DNA of 64,000 nucleotides, from contig CAJIYT010000003.1 in NCBI GenBank assembly GCA_905181715.1, positions 1 through 64,000 on the forward strand, given 5' to 3'. Under the pieces are notes generated by a model. That model saw nothing but the letters and a program-made list of their open reading frames with translations. It was not told the origin of the DNA and searched no databases. Shown here piece by piece: positions 55,552-63,983 of the stretch. Origin of the DNA: an uncultured Candidatus Poseidoniales archaeon. Its GTDB lineage: Archaea > Thermoplasmatota > Poseidoniia > Poseidoniales > Poseidoniaceae. The first letter of the stretch is position 1. Each line of letters begins with the position of its first letter. Both the position numbers and the translations under genes were made by a program.

Positions 55552-57665
55552 AGGAATCTATGAGTTCTATCGATATCAGAGCCATCTGTACTGAATTGAA
55601 CCATCTCATCGGCGCTAGAGTCAAGAAATGCTATCAACCACACTACGAACAAATCGTGTTACGAATGAATCCGCGCGGTGCTGACAATTTCGATTTAGTC
55701 ATGGTCAGGGGGCAGCGCATCTACACTAGCCAACGTGAACGACCTATGCCAATGAACCCTGGTCAATTCGCAATGTTATTACGGAAAAATCTCGCTAATG
55801 CCAGACTAGAATCTATTGAACAAATCGGATTTGACCGTGTAGCTCGACTAACTTTTGATGGCAAGCATGGAATAATCCATCTTTATGTCGAAATGTTTCG
55901 TGATGGTAATCTAATTCTTTGCCAAGAAGACGGCATGATAATTCAACCACTTACTCATGCAACATACGCCGACCGTACCCTCAAGAAGGGCCACATTTAC
56001 ATGCCACCTCCTGCTTCTAGAGATCCTCATGAATTAACGGTAAAAGATATTTCACAAATCCTAGCAAATTCTGAGAAAAACCTCGTCGCTACACTTGGTA
56101 CGAAAGAGGTTCTTGGCGGTTCGTTGGCGAAAGCTGTGATTGCTGATTGTGAATTCGATGGTAAAGCAGCGCCGCAGGATGTCGCCGCAGCACCAATCCA
56201 CCTCAGTTTAACAAAAATACTCAGTTCTACCGAAGATGGAGGCTTTGCTCACCTCAAATCTACTACTGAACTAAATTTAGAAATTCCATCGGTTGATAGA
56301 GACGAATTTATTGAAAAGAACTGCAATGCTGTGTGGCCGATCAAAATGCCGTTGGGACTTGAAGAAAACGTCTTCCGATTCGCCACTTTCTCGGCTGCAA
56401 TCGATGCTTGGAAAGGTGGGCTTGACTCGGCTGCACTAGCGCGAAGAGAGGAGGAATTACTCGATGTGGCCGCACCGGGACGCGGTCATTCTACCGAAGT
56501 CGAAAGGTTGGAAAGAAGATTGGCACAACAGGAAAAAGCACTTTCCGGGTTCGATGTAAAGGGTGAAGGCCAGCAATCCTTAGGACATACGATTCAAAAT
56601 GAATGGGTTCATGTCGACAATTTACTAAATCAGGTAAATCAAGCTATTGCGGGACAAGGATTTTCTGTGGTTGGAAAGATGGTCAAAGACATAGAATGGA
56701 TTGCATCAATCGATGCCTCAAAGAGAAGTATGCAAGCGTTTTTGCCCGATGAAAACGGCAAGCCAGATATCAAAGTCACCCTCTATTTAGACGATTCAGT
56801 ACACCAGAATGCGAGTCGCTATTTCACAGTTGGCCGCAAACAGAAAAACAAGATTTCTGGTGGTGTGACAGCCCTAGAGGATACGAAATCTGCTCTTTCG
56901 AGTGCGCGCAAAAAACAAGCGAAGAAGGAAGCGAGCGGCCAATTAGCTCGTATCAAACGTTCACGTAGATTATGGTTTGAGAATCATCGCTGGTCTATTC
57001 TACCAGGAGGAAATTTGATGATCGGTGGTAAGGATGCCAAAGGAAATGATGCAATCGTCAAAAAGCATCTCAAGATGGGAGATAGATATCTGCATGCAGA
57101 TATTCATGGCGCCCCATCTTGTGCTCTGAAATTGTCGACCGGTTTTGTAGTCGATGAGCGACCGCCAGCACATATTCCCAAAGGAGTACCTGCATTCCGT
57201 TTGGTTGACAAAATCGATTCGGAACTCGACGATGAAAGTACTCTTCAAGCCGCAACTATGGCATTGGCATGGTCACGTTCATGGAATGCTGGCGGAGCAC
57301 ATGGCACCGTCTTTTGGGTAAAGCCAAGTCAGGTTTCAAAGCAGGCTGAAACCGGAGAGAGTTTGGGCAGAGGAGCATTCGTGGTACGAGGTGAGAGAAC
57401 TTGGTACAAGGATATCGATCTCAAACTTGGTGTTGGTTTAGTGGCGATAAATGGGATACCTCTGATATTGGCTTCAACCGTCGAACAAATCCGCACACTC
57501 TGTTCTCGTCATGCCATCATTTCGCCAGGGCGTATGAAGAAGGAGACATTCGCCAATAACATCTGGCATGCAACTGGAATCTCAACCGATGATATTCTTG
57601 GGATTATTCCCGGGGATGTCGAAGTGCTTGAAGACCATGGACTGATTAAAGTGAGGGATGAGTGA
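55548..57665 (+). CDS. NFACT family ribosome quality-control protein (Rqc2/Tae2/RqcH-like)
   Basis: 705 residues from the ATG at 55548, in ATGA overlap with the Nudix-MBL gene (an upstream TTG at 55536 is possible). NFACT-N begins with IDIRAICTELNHLIGARV and has MNPGQFAMLLRKNL. A coiled coil lies in the middle (around 320-350, VERLERRLAQQEKALSG). NFACT-R follows, with SILPGGNLMIGGKDAKGND and YLHADIHGAPSCALKL, the conserved DxHG core. Family members bind stalled 60S/50S subunits and help add C-terminal tails to the nascent chain. A methyltransferase follows at once. Confidence 0.95.
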   Translation: MKESMSSIDIRAICTELNHLIGARVKKCYQPHYEQIVLRMNPRGADNFDLVMVRGQRIYTSQRERPMPMNPGQFAMLLRKNLANARLESIEQIGFDRVARLTFDGKHGIIHLYVEMFRDGNLILCQEDGMIIQPLTHATYADRTLKKGHIYMPPPASRDPHELTVKDISQILANSEKNLVATLGTKEVLGGSLAKAVIADCEFDGKAAPQDVAAAPIHLSLTKILSSTEDGGFAHLKSTTELNLEIPSVDRDEFIEKNCNAVWPIKMPLGLEENVFRFATFSAAIDAWKGGLDSAALARREEELLDVAAPGRGHSTEVERLERRLAQQEKALSGFDVKGEGQQSLGHTIQNEWVHVDNLLNQVNQAIAGQGFSVVGKMVKDIEWIASIDASKRSMQAFLPDENGKPDIKVTLYLDDSVHQNASRYFTVGRKQKNKISGGVTALEDTKSALSSARKKQAKKEASGQLARIKRSRRLWFENHRWSILPGGNLMIGGKDAKGNDAIVKKHLKMGDRYLHADIHGAPSCALKLSTGFVVDERPPAHIPKGVPAFRLVDKIDSELDDESTLQAATMALAWSRSWNAGGAHGTVFWVKPSQVSKQAETGESLGRGAFVVRGERTWYKDIDLKLGVGLVAINGIPLILASTVEQIRTLCSRHAIISPGRMKKETFANNIWHATGISTDDILGIIPGDVEVLEDHGLIKVRDE

Positions 57666-58270
57666 TGAAGGATAGATGGAATCTTAGATTTGCACAAGAT
57701 GATTGGGCTTATGGTAAAGAGGCAAATGAATACCTAAAGCAAATTATCACCGAATTGGAGCCAGGAGAGGCCTGGTTTGCTGCCGATGGTGAAGGAAGAA
57801 ATGCGGTATGGGCAGCCACTTTGGGTTGGAATTGTCAGGTTTTTGACTATGCAGCAATGGGTGCAGCAAAGTGCAAAATGTTGGCCGATGAACATGATGT
57901 CAAAGTTAGTTACCACGTCAAAGATCTCGTCGATGTACAATTATCAAAATGTGACCTTATTGCTTGTTCATGGTTTCACACCTCACCGGAAATAAGGTCG
58001 AGACACATGCCACGTATTCTCCACTCATTACGCGTAGGAGGTCATTTCGTCATGGAAGGATATCACAAGAGTCAGATGAGTCGCTCCAGTGGTGGACCAA
58101 AAAATCTCGACTTACTCTTTGACCTCGATGAGGTTATCGCAGAATTAACAGGCCCAGCAGCACCTCATATGAAGGTGATTCAAGCGGAGGTTACCGAGAC
58201 TACTCTTGACGAGTCGGACTTGCACCGCGGTGATGCAATGGTTGTTCGTATCCACCTCAAACGCGTTTGA
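57665..58270 (+). CDS. TehB-like class I SAM methyltransferase
   Basis: 201 residues. The ATG starts within the stop of the NFACT gene (TGATG). It begins KDRWNLRFAQDDWAYGKEAN, as in TehB-type proteins (the RFAxxxxxYG pattern), and has the SAM motif WFAADGEGRNAVWAATLG, CxVFDYA, and DLIACSWFHTSPE. The substrate may be a metalloid such as tellurite, a thiol or other small molecule. The 3' end overlaps the convergent thiolase by 14 bp. Membership of the NFACT operon may be functional. Confidence 0.88.
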   Translation: MKDRWNLRFAQDDWAYGKEANEYLKQIITELEPGEAWFAADGEGRNAVWAATLGWNCQVFDYAAMGAAKCKMLADEHDVKVSYHVKDLVDVQLSKCDLIACSWFHTSPEIRSRHMPRILHSLRVGGHFVMEGYHKSQMSRSSGGPKNLDLLFDLDEVIAELTGPAAPHMKVIQAEVTETTLDESDLHRGDAMVVRIHLKRV

Positions 58271-59411
58271 CTAACATTGCTACAGCGTTACCGCCGCCTA
58301 AACAAAGAGTTACGATCCCATTGCTGGCTTCGACTCGACGCATAACTCCAAGCATGGTTATCAGACAACGACTACCACTACTGCCAAGAGGGTGGCCAAG
58401 GGCTACTGCTCCGCCATGTAGATTGAACTTCTCAGCGGGAATACCAACTTTCTTGGCCACGGCACAAGATGCTGCTGCAAAAGCCTCATTGTGCTCAAAG
58501 ATATCGACTTGTTCGACGGTTAAATCATTGCGTTCCAAAAGCATATTCACAGCTGGAATCGGGGCACTCATCACTTGCACAGGAGCTAATCCACTAGTAC
58601 AATAATCTTCGATTAAAGCGATTATTTCCCATCCTTGTTGACGTGCAAAATTTGCTTCTACAACCAATACTGCAGAAGCACCATCGCTCAGAGTAGATGC
58701 ATTGCCAGCGGTAACACGACCTTCAGCGATGAATGCCGACTTCAACTCGCCAAGGCCCTCAGCAGTAGTACCATCTCTGACTCCCTCATCATAAGTCAAT
58801 TTACTACCATCTGGAAGAGTTACTGGGAATGATTCCCAAGCAAACCAGCCATTTTTCTCCGCAGTTGCTGCTCTTTGTTGTGAACGGGATGCGAAAACAT
58901 CAGCAGACTCTCTTGAAATATCGTGTTCGGATGAAACCTCTTCACCGGTATTCCCCATATGCACATCATTGTAAACATCCCAGAGCCCATCGTGAATCAT
59001 ACTACTAACCAGATCTCCATCTCTTTCCAACTGCATTTTTGGGGCATTGGTCATACTCTCCATACCACCTGCAATGATACAACGGTATTCTCCTGCTCGA
59101 ATGGAATTTGCAGCCATCATCACCGCTTTGAGTGAAGAACCACATACCTTGTTGATGGTTACTGCGGGGGTTGAATCTGGCAAACCGGCTCCCAATGCGA
59201 CCTGTCTTGCAGGAGCTTGGCCAGCACCTGCTTGCAATACTTGACCAAATATCACCTCATCGACTAAACCAGAACCTGCCGCTAATCCCGCTCGATTCAA
59301 CAGTTCTTCAACAGTGAAGATACCGAGTTCAACCGCACTATATCCAGCATATGACCCACGGAATTTACCAATAGGTGTTCGGGCAACTGCACAGATGGCC
59401 ACTTCAGTCAT
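58257..59411 (-). CDS. Acetyl-CoA C-acetyltransferase (thiolase)
   Basis: 384 residues from the ATG at 59411 (MTEVAICAVARTPIGKF). The acyl-accepting Cys is in TINKVCGSSLKAVM, and the catalytic region is HNEAFAAASCAVAK, LHGGAVALGHPLGSSGSR and TLCLGGGNAVAML with the second Cys. Condenses or cleaves acetoacetyl-CoA, in beta-oxidation together with the acyl-CoA dehydrogenase, or for mevalonate synthesis. Starts at 59435 or 59483 are in frame but would extend into the divergent RNase PH region. Confidence 0.95.
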   Translation of the reverse strand: MTEVAICAVARTPIGKFRGSYAGYSAVELGIFTVEELLNRAGLAAGSGLVDEVIFGQVLQAGAGQAPARQVALGAGLPDSTPAVTINKVCGSSLKAVMMAANSIRAGEYRCIIAGGMESMTNAPKMQLERDGDLVSSMIHDGLWDVYNDVHMGNTGEEVSSEHDISRESADVFASRSQQRAATAEKNGWFAWESFPVTLPDGSKLTYDEGVRDGTTAEGLGELKSAFIAEGRVTAGNASTLSDGASAVLVVEANFARQQGWEIIALIEDYCTSGLAPVQVMSAPIPAVNMLLERNDLTVEQVDIFEHNEAFAAASCAVAKKVGIPAEKFNLHGGAVALGHPLGSSGSRCLITMLGVMRRVEASNGIVTLCLGGGNAVAMLVKRV

Positions 59412-59488
59412 ATCACGGCCATTAACCGGTATCATTTCAATTTGTGCCAGCGGGGAAGTTTGATGAAGAGGAGGTTCGGGCAACAGGC

Positions 59489-60313
59489 ATGGCCAAATTC
59501 AAGTCCGGCATCGAAAGCGACCGAGGAAATGACGAGATGCGTGGTGTCGAAGTAGAAATCGACTTCACCCCAAATGCACTAGCAAGTATCCTATATCGTC
59601 AAGGTGAAACCGTAGTCATGGCATGTGTAACCAAAGCAGACCGCCTTCCAGGCTGGTTTCCAAGAGATGCTTCAAAGGGCTGGGTTCACGCTGAATACAG
59701 CCTACTTCCCGCATCGACTGATTCTCGCTTCCGCCGAGAACGCAACGGTGCTAAGGGAAGAACACAAGAAATCGAGCGCTTGGTCGCTCGCTCGTTACGT
59801 GGTGCAATCGATCTCGAAGAACTCGGTCCAATCGCTCTAACAGTCGACTGTGACATCCTCAATGCCGATGGTGGCACACGCTGCGCCTCGATTACCGCCG
59901 CTAATATCGCACTGCGATTGGCTGTGCGTCGCTTGATTATTTCAGGAACTTGCTTGCCTGCAGATCTGCGCCCTAATCGTGATCAATTAGAAGCTGGCTG
60001 GGAAGCACCAAAGCTATCGCCAACCGAAATAGAAGCGCATGAGAAAGCGGTTATGCCTCATGACCTCGCTGCTATTTCAGTAGGACTAGTCGATGGAGAT
60101 GTATACCTCGACCTAGACTATATCCTCGACTCAAATGCGGATGTCGACATGAATGTAGTTGGTATATCAGATGGTAGTTTTGTCGAAATTCAAGCTACTG
60201 GTGAAGAAGCGACTTACTCCCGAAAACAATTCAATGAACTCATGGATTCTGCCGAAGGTGGACTAGTCGACCTCTTTGAGATTCAGAAAGCCATTCTCGC
60301 CGACCTTGAATGA
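59489..60313 (+). CDS. rph: RNase PH-like 3'-5' phosphorolytic exoribonuclease
   Basis: 274 residues from the ATG at 59489 (an in-frame GTG at 59444 is possible). It aligns by eye with bacterial RNase PH: GWVHAEYSLLPASTDSR, RTQEIERLVARSLRGAIDLEELG, LTVDCDILNADGGTRCASITAANIA split over two lines in the protein, and phosphate/metal Asp in DLDYILDSNADVDMN. The first arginines of the bacterial RPDxRRP motif are partly replaced (SDRGNDEMRGV). It carries an insertion of about 20 residues after LIISGTCLP that is absent from E. coli RNase PH. An exosome Rrp41-like role is the alternative, but the sequence is closer to RNase PH. Confidence 0.85.
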   Translation: MAKFKSGIESDRGNDEMRGVEVEIDFTPNALASILYRQGETVVMACVTKADRLPGWFPRDASKGWVHAEYSLLPASTDSRFRRERNGAKGRTQEIERLVARSLRGAIDLEELGPIALTVDCDILNADGGTRCASITAANIALRLAVRRLIISGTCLPADLRPNRDQLEAGWEAPKLSPTEIEAHEKAVMPHDLAAISVGLVDGDVYLDLDYILDSNADVDMNVVGISDGSFVEIQATGEEATYSRKQFNELMDSAEGGLVDLFEIQKAILADLE

Positions 60314-60355
60314 AAGGCGTAGGCTTGAAATGCTCCTGCCTGCAGGGGTGAACAA

Positions 60356-60428
60356 GGGTTAGTAGCTTAGTTGGGAGAGCGCGGCACTGAAGATGCCGAG
60401 GTCGCTGGTTCAAGTCCGGCCTAACCCA
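60356..60428 (+). tRNA. tRNA-Phe(GAA)
   Basis: Acceptor GGGTTAG (60356-60362) pairs with CTAACCC (60421-60427); the discriminator is A60428. The anticodon arm CGGCA-CTGAAGA-TGCCG gives anticodon GAA. The T arm is GCTGG-TTCAAGT-CCGGC (60404-60420). No intron. The genome reads ACCT after the acceptor stem, so CCA is not fully encoded. Confidence 0.93.
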
Positions 60429-60788
60429 CCTTATTCTTATGTAGAGTATCACATCTCAACGTTTATTGCATAGTTAATAAATGAATAGAATAATTATTGG
60501 TTGACTATTCTTCTTCAATAAATCCCTCGGAATATTCTGACTCGATCTCTCCTCACTGCTCTTCAGATAACTTGAGAGCCTTTGCAGTTATTTTGAGCAT
60601 GTGCCTCTCGAGTTCTGTAACTGGCCATCATCCAAGCAATGGGTGGCCATACAAGTCCCATGGGTCTCAATCAAAGTTCTAGTATATGTTGAGGCACATC
60701 TAATACCTAGAAGTTTGACTATTTGACAGAAATATTTGAAGGCGGAAGAAATAGGCGATTTGAAAAAGGACACCCGCTAGGGTATACT
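60429..60788. other. Intergenic region, AT-rich, with possible minus-strand coding remnant
   Basis: 360 bp without a convincing gene. The first 80 bases are AT-rich (TTTATTGCATAGTTAATAAATG). On the minus strand, 60505-60624 reads as two protein-like pieces (around ELERHMLKITAKALKLSEEQ, then ESEYSEGFIEEE) split by one in-frame TGA (60553-60555) and closed by TAG; an in-frame stop also lies just upstream. This could be a decayed gene next to the tRNA or a chance frame. The bases before the M24 gene (GCTAGGGTATACT) are a weak TATA-like stretch. No terminator hairpin was seen. Confidence 0.35.
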
Positions 60789-61835
60789 ATGCGAAAGTTG
60801 CTTGCACTTTCATTCGTTGCACTCCTAATGGTGGCATCATTGCCAGCAGTAAGTGCCTGTGAAACTGAAGCGGCACGGATTTTGAACGGCCAATTACCAT
60901 CACCGACTGGCATTTCTCCTAACAAAGACGACTCAATTAGAGAAACTGTACGTATTTCAGGGATTGGGCAAGAAGTCGCTCGGACACAATTGTGGATGGT
61001 CTTGATGGGGGCTAATTTGACTGAGCGCCAGATAGCAGATGAAATTGATCGGGCAATGATAGAAAATGGTTCTAATCCGGATTGGCCTTCCTTTGAAACA
61101 ATTGTTGCTTCAGGAGCAAATGGGGCAATTCCTCACGGTGATCCCGATAACGCTGGCGCAGGGCCAAAACAGGTAATGGTCGGCGACATTGTCGTCGTTG
61201 ATTTAGGCGCAAGGGTCAATGATTGGGTTAGCGATATTACCAGAACTTATGCAGTCGGAGGAACTACCAATGCAACTATTATCAAAGCATATAACGCAGT
61301 TTACGATGCTCAGAATTTGACATTCCCATTGATTGAAGCTGGAACTCCGGCTTGGTCATTAGATGATATCGCACGCGCACACATTGAACAAGAAGGGTTT
61401 GGAGAATATTTCATCCATTCACTCGGACATGGTTTTGGAGTCTGTGTTCATGAACCACCTCTCCTCTCAGGTGGAAATGATGATCCATTATTCGGATTGT
61501 CCTATAATCAGCAACCCCTTGCTGTCTATGATGCAATAACAATTGAACCTGGTATTTACTTGGATGGATGGTTTGGAATCAGAATTGAAGATGATTTCTT
61601 AGTTAACCAAGAAGATCATGAATTTCTCAGCGAGATTATTCCGAGAGATTTAGATTGGTTTATGATTTACCCCGATGCATATAATGCTTCAGATTTCCCA
61701 GGTTTAGGTGATAATACACCTCCTGGTGAGTCATCGATGCTACCTGCCCCAATTGGTATTATCGAAATAATCACTCTGTTCGGACTTGCTGCATGGCGGA
61801 AGTTGATGGGCGAAGATGATGTTGAACTAGTCTGA
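60789..61835 (+). CDS. Secreted M24-family metallopeptidase (Xaa-Pro aminopeptidase-like) with C-terminal TM
   Basis: 348 residues from the ATG at 60789. The N-terminus is a signal peptide ending LPAVSAC, which fits a lipobox (Cys24). The pita-bread domain has Asp ligands in DIVVVDLGARV and SDITRTYA, His in HSLGHGFGVCVHEPP, Glu in ITIEPGIYL and Glu in IRIEDDFL, so the di-metal site is complete. The N-terminal creatinase domain of cytosolic prolidases is absent. The C-terminus has a further TM helix (APIGIIEIITLFGLAAW) and an acidic end. It probably trims extracellular peptides with N-terminal Xaa-Pro. Confidence 0.88.
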   Translation: MRKLLALSFVALLMVASLPAVSACETEAARILNGQLPSPTGISPNKDDSIRETVRISGIGQEVARTQLWMVLMGANLTERQIADEIDRAMIENGSNPDWPSFETIVASGANGAIPHGDPDNAGAGPKQVMVGDIVVVDLGARVNDWVSDITRTYAVGGTTNATIIKAYNAVYDAQNLTFPLIEAGTPAWSLDDIARAHIEQEGFGEYFIHSLGHGFGVCVHEPPLLSGGNDDPLFGLSYNQQPLAVYDAITIEPGIYLDGWFGIRIEDDFLVNQEDHEFLSEIIPRDLDWFMIYPDAYNASDFPGLGDNTPPGESSMLPAPIGIIEIITLFGLAAWRKLMGEDDVELV

Positions 61836-61889
61836 TTAATTTTAGATTCATAGAGATGCATTGATGTGCGGCTTTGATGTGGACTAGAC

Positions 61890-63983
61890 ATGGCGACGGG
61901 GACAGATGATTCTGAACCCGAAGTTCAAGAAGTTGAAGCACTAGAAAAAAGCAGTGATTCACAGGTTTCTAAAGAACTTGCAGCGATTCGTCAGAGAAGA
62001 ACCCAAGACACCAGTAACCGTTTCCCATCTGCTACAGAAGATTTTGTACTATTATTCGGTCTGGGCTATGGGCTATTATTCATGGGAGCATTATTGGCTA
62101 TGGGTGCGGGAATATTTGGCGAGTCAACCGCCCTTGACCATGGTGCAAGTAGTACCTTTCTCGATATAGGCGACCAGTGCCTCGATACCAGTAACCAAGC
62201 ATGGTTCCATATTTACCCCATAACTGACGATACTGTAATAGTTGTAAATGGCTATAATTTCGCAGAGGGTGTTCAATCATTCAATTGGACTGCAACTGGT
62301 AAAGGAGAAACCTCTGACCCCTCTCCGAATACAAATGAAAGAAGCGGCGTTAGTGATCGAATTGATTTCTCAACTTGGTCTGATGGAGAATATGACCTTC
62401 TTCTGAGAATAGATGTATATGCTGATGAATCTGATAAGGAGAATGGTACAAAATCAGAAACGCTATCTAAGACTATTATCGCCGAAATTTCAAGTTCTAC
62501 TAATGGTCTGACATTCTTACCATTTGTTGATGGTGAGATAAGCCAAGAGGCTTCAATTACCGACGAAGGTACTAGGTCTTGCTGGTCAGTGACCGATCTT
62601 GGCAATTGGGGTTGGGTACTGATGGGTGCTGAACTCGGCGGTGGCAGAGAGACCGCTATGCTCACTGGCGGTGCTGCTGGGATTCCCGCTTGGTGGATGG
62701 CTTATGTCTCACTTTCACTATCGGTTATCTCACTCTTCCTCGCATATCCGGTGATGTACAAAGTGTATCACCAAGATTCTGACGATATGTTGAGTCGTAG
62801 TCACATCAATGAAGTTGTGAACCAAGTACTCAAAAATACTGAAAATCGTTTACGTATTAAAGTAGACTGGGATTTATTCAAAGCGGAAGTTCGTGATTTG
62901 TCGATAGACATTATGGTACCTTATCACAATACTGAAGACACCTTAACAGACCTTAGTGAAGTTCGTTCTGAAATACTGAAGGAGACTCTAGATGAATTTG
63001 CAATCTTCCACGTCTTCAAGCCGGTCCAATTGACTGTCCGATCAATCGGTGATAATCAAGCGATTGATTTTGAAACCGGTGTTGGAGTAGGAAGTGGAAT
63101 GGTTGATGGCGAACCAGATGATGGACCACAAGATTATACCTCATTCTTCAAAGACCTACATGTTCTTTCTCAAATCGAAGACGAGGTTCGCGATTCGATT
63201 AAGGACTTCTTCAAGATAGAGAGTAATCTTCTATTGCAAATGGCAACCGTTACCAGTGAAGACCGAGTTATTTTCGTTAGAGTCGCATACAAACCGACCC
63301 AGAGATTTGCGTTTTTCAGGTTCAAACAAACTACCGAGGATGTCATTAAGCAACTCAAAAAATATATCGAAAAAGAAAATCCAGATCTCACCGGCACACA
63401 TGAATTGGTAGTAAGAGGACGTAATATTATCTCCACTTTAGCTGACCGTTCAGGAGCAGGACGGGTTGAAACCCATGCTACTGGGAATGCAAAGGATTCA
63501 CGAGTTGCTGCTGTCGCTAAGCAAGATGGTTTTGGCGGAAGAGTGCTACAAACCAAACTGTTTGGTGATATCTTGTCAACCGTTGAATATACTGCTAATG
63601 AAAAGAGAGAAATGATCAATAAATACGGCTTCTGGGGCCTGATGGTCTTTGTATGGATTCCATTCATGGCATCAGGAGTATTGGTTGGAGCAATGCTGGG
63701 TCTTCTTTCTCGTATGCGTTTCATGCGTGTGCTATGGGCGACTTTCGTCGGCGGAGCCGCTGCTTCACTAACTTGGGCATATACTGCCGAGGGTATCATT
63801 ACCGTGATGCACAAATACAAACTTGAGGCCGCAATACCAATCGCAATTGCCGCTTTTGTCTTGATGGCAATATTACATATGCGCTCTACTAAGAACCGCC
63901 GACTTGCTGAATTATTCGAAGATACTCTTCTTGATTCATTCCATGCGGATATTCAAGACAAGTATGGCGGAAATCAGAGTTGA
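61890..63983 (+). CDS. Membrane protein with soluble middle domain and small-multidrug-export-like C-terminal domain
   Basis: 697 residues. A charged cytoplasmic N-terminus of about 50 residues leads into a TM helix (LLFGLGYGLLFMGALLAMG), an extracytoplasmic beta-rich domain (about 80-245), a second TM helix near residue 270 and a large cytoplasmic region (about 295-565). The last 110 residues contain GLMVFVWIPFMASGVLVGAM, LGLLSRMRFMRVLWATFVGG and another TM, resembling the Sm_multidrug_ex (PF06695-like) family. I do not recognise the cytoplasmic region, though its alternating pattern may be wing-like. The gene starts 54 bp after the M24 gene. Confidence 0.75.
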   Translation: MATGTDDSEPEVQEVEALEKSSDSQVSKELAAIRQRRTQDTSNRFPSATEDFVLLFGLGYGLLFMGALLAMGAGIFGESTALDHGASSTFLDIGDQCLDTSNQAWFHIYPITDDTVIVVNGYNFAEGVQSFNWTATGKGETSDPSPNTNERSGVSDRIDFSTWSDGEYDLLLRIDVYADESDKENGTKSETLSKTIIAEISSSTNGLTFLPFVDGEISQEASITDEGTRSCWSVTDLGNWGWVLMGAELGGGRETAMLTGGAAGIPAWWMAYVSLSLSVISLFLAYPVMYKVYHQDSDDMLSRSHINEVVNQVLKNTENRLRIKVDWDLFKAEVRDLSIDIMVPYHNTEDTLTDLSEVRSEILKETLDEFAIFHVFKPVQLTVRSIGDNQAIDFETGVGVGSGMVDGEPDDGPQDYTSFFKDLHVLSQIEDEVRDSIKDFFKIESNLLLQMATVTSEDRVIFVRVAYKPTQRFAFFRFKQTTEDVIKQLKKYIEKENPDLTGTHELVVRGRNIISTLADRSGAGRVETHATGNAKDSRVAAVAKQDGFGGRVLQTKLFGDILSTVEYTANEKREMINKYGFWGLMVFVWIPFMASGVLVGAMLGLLSRMRFMRVLWATFVGGAAASLTWAYTAEGIITVMHKYKLEAAIPIAIAAFVLMAILHMRSTKNRRLAELFEDTLLDSFHADIQDKYGGNQS

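Noticed and set aside
60497..60682. Plus-strand frame of 61 codons after tRNA-Phe
   Set aside because: It is Ser-rich without structure and has no ribosome binding site. The gap is better described as intergenic with a possible remnant.
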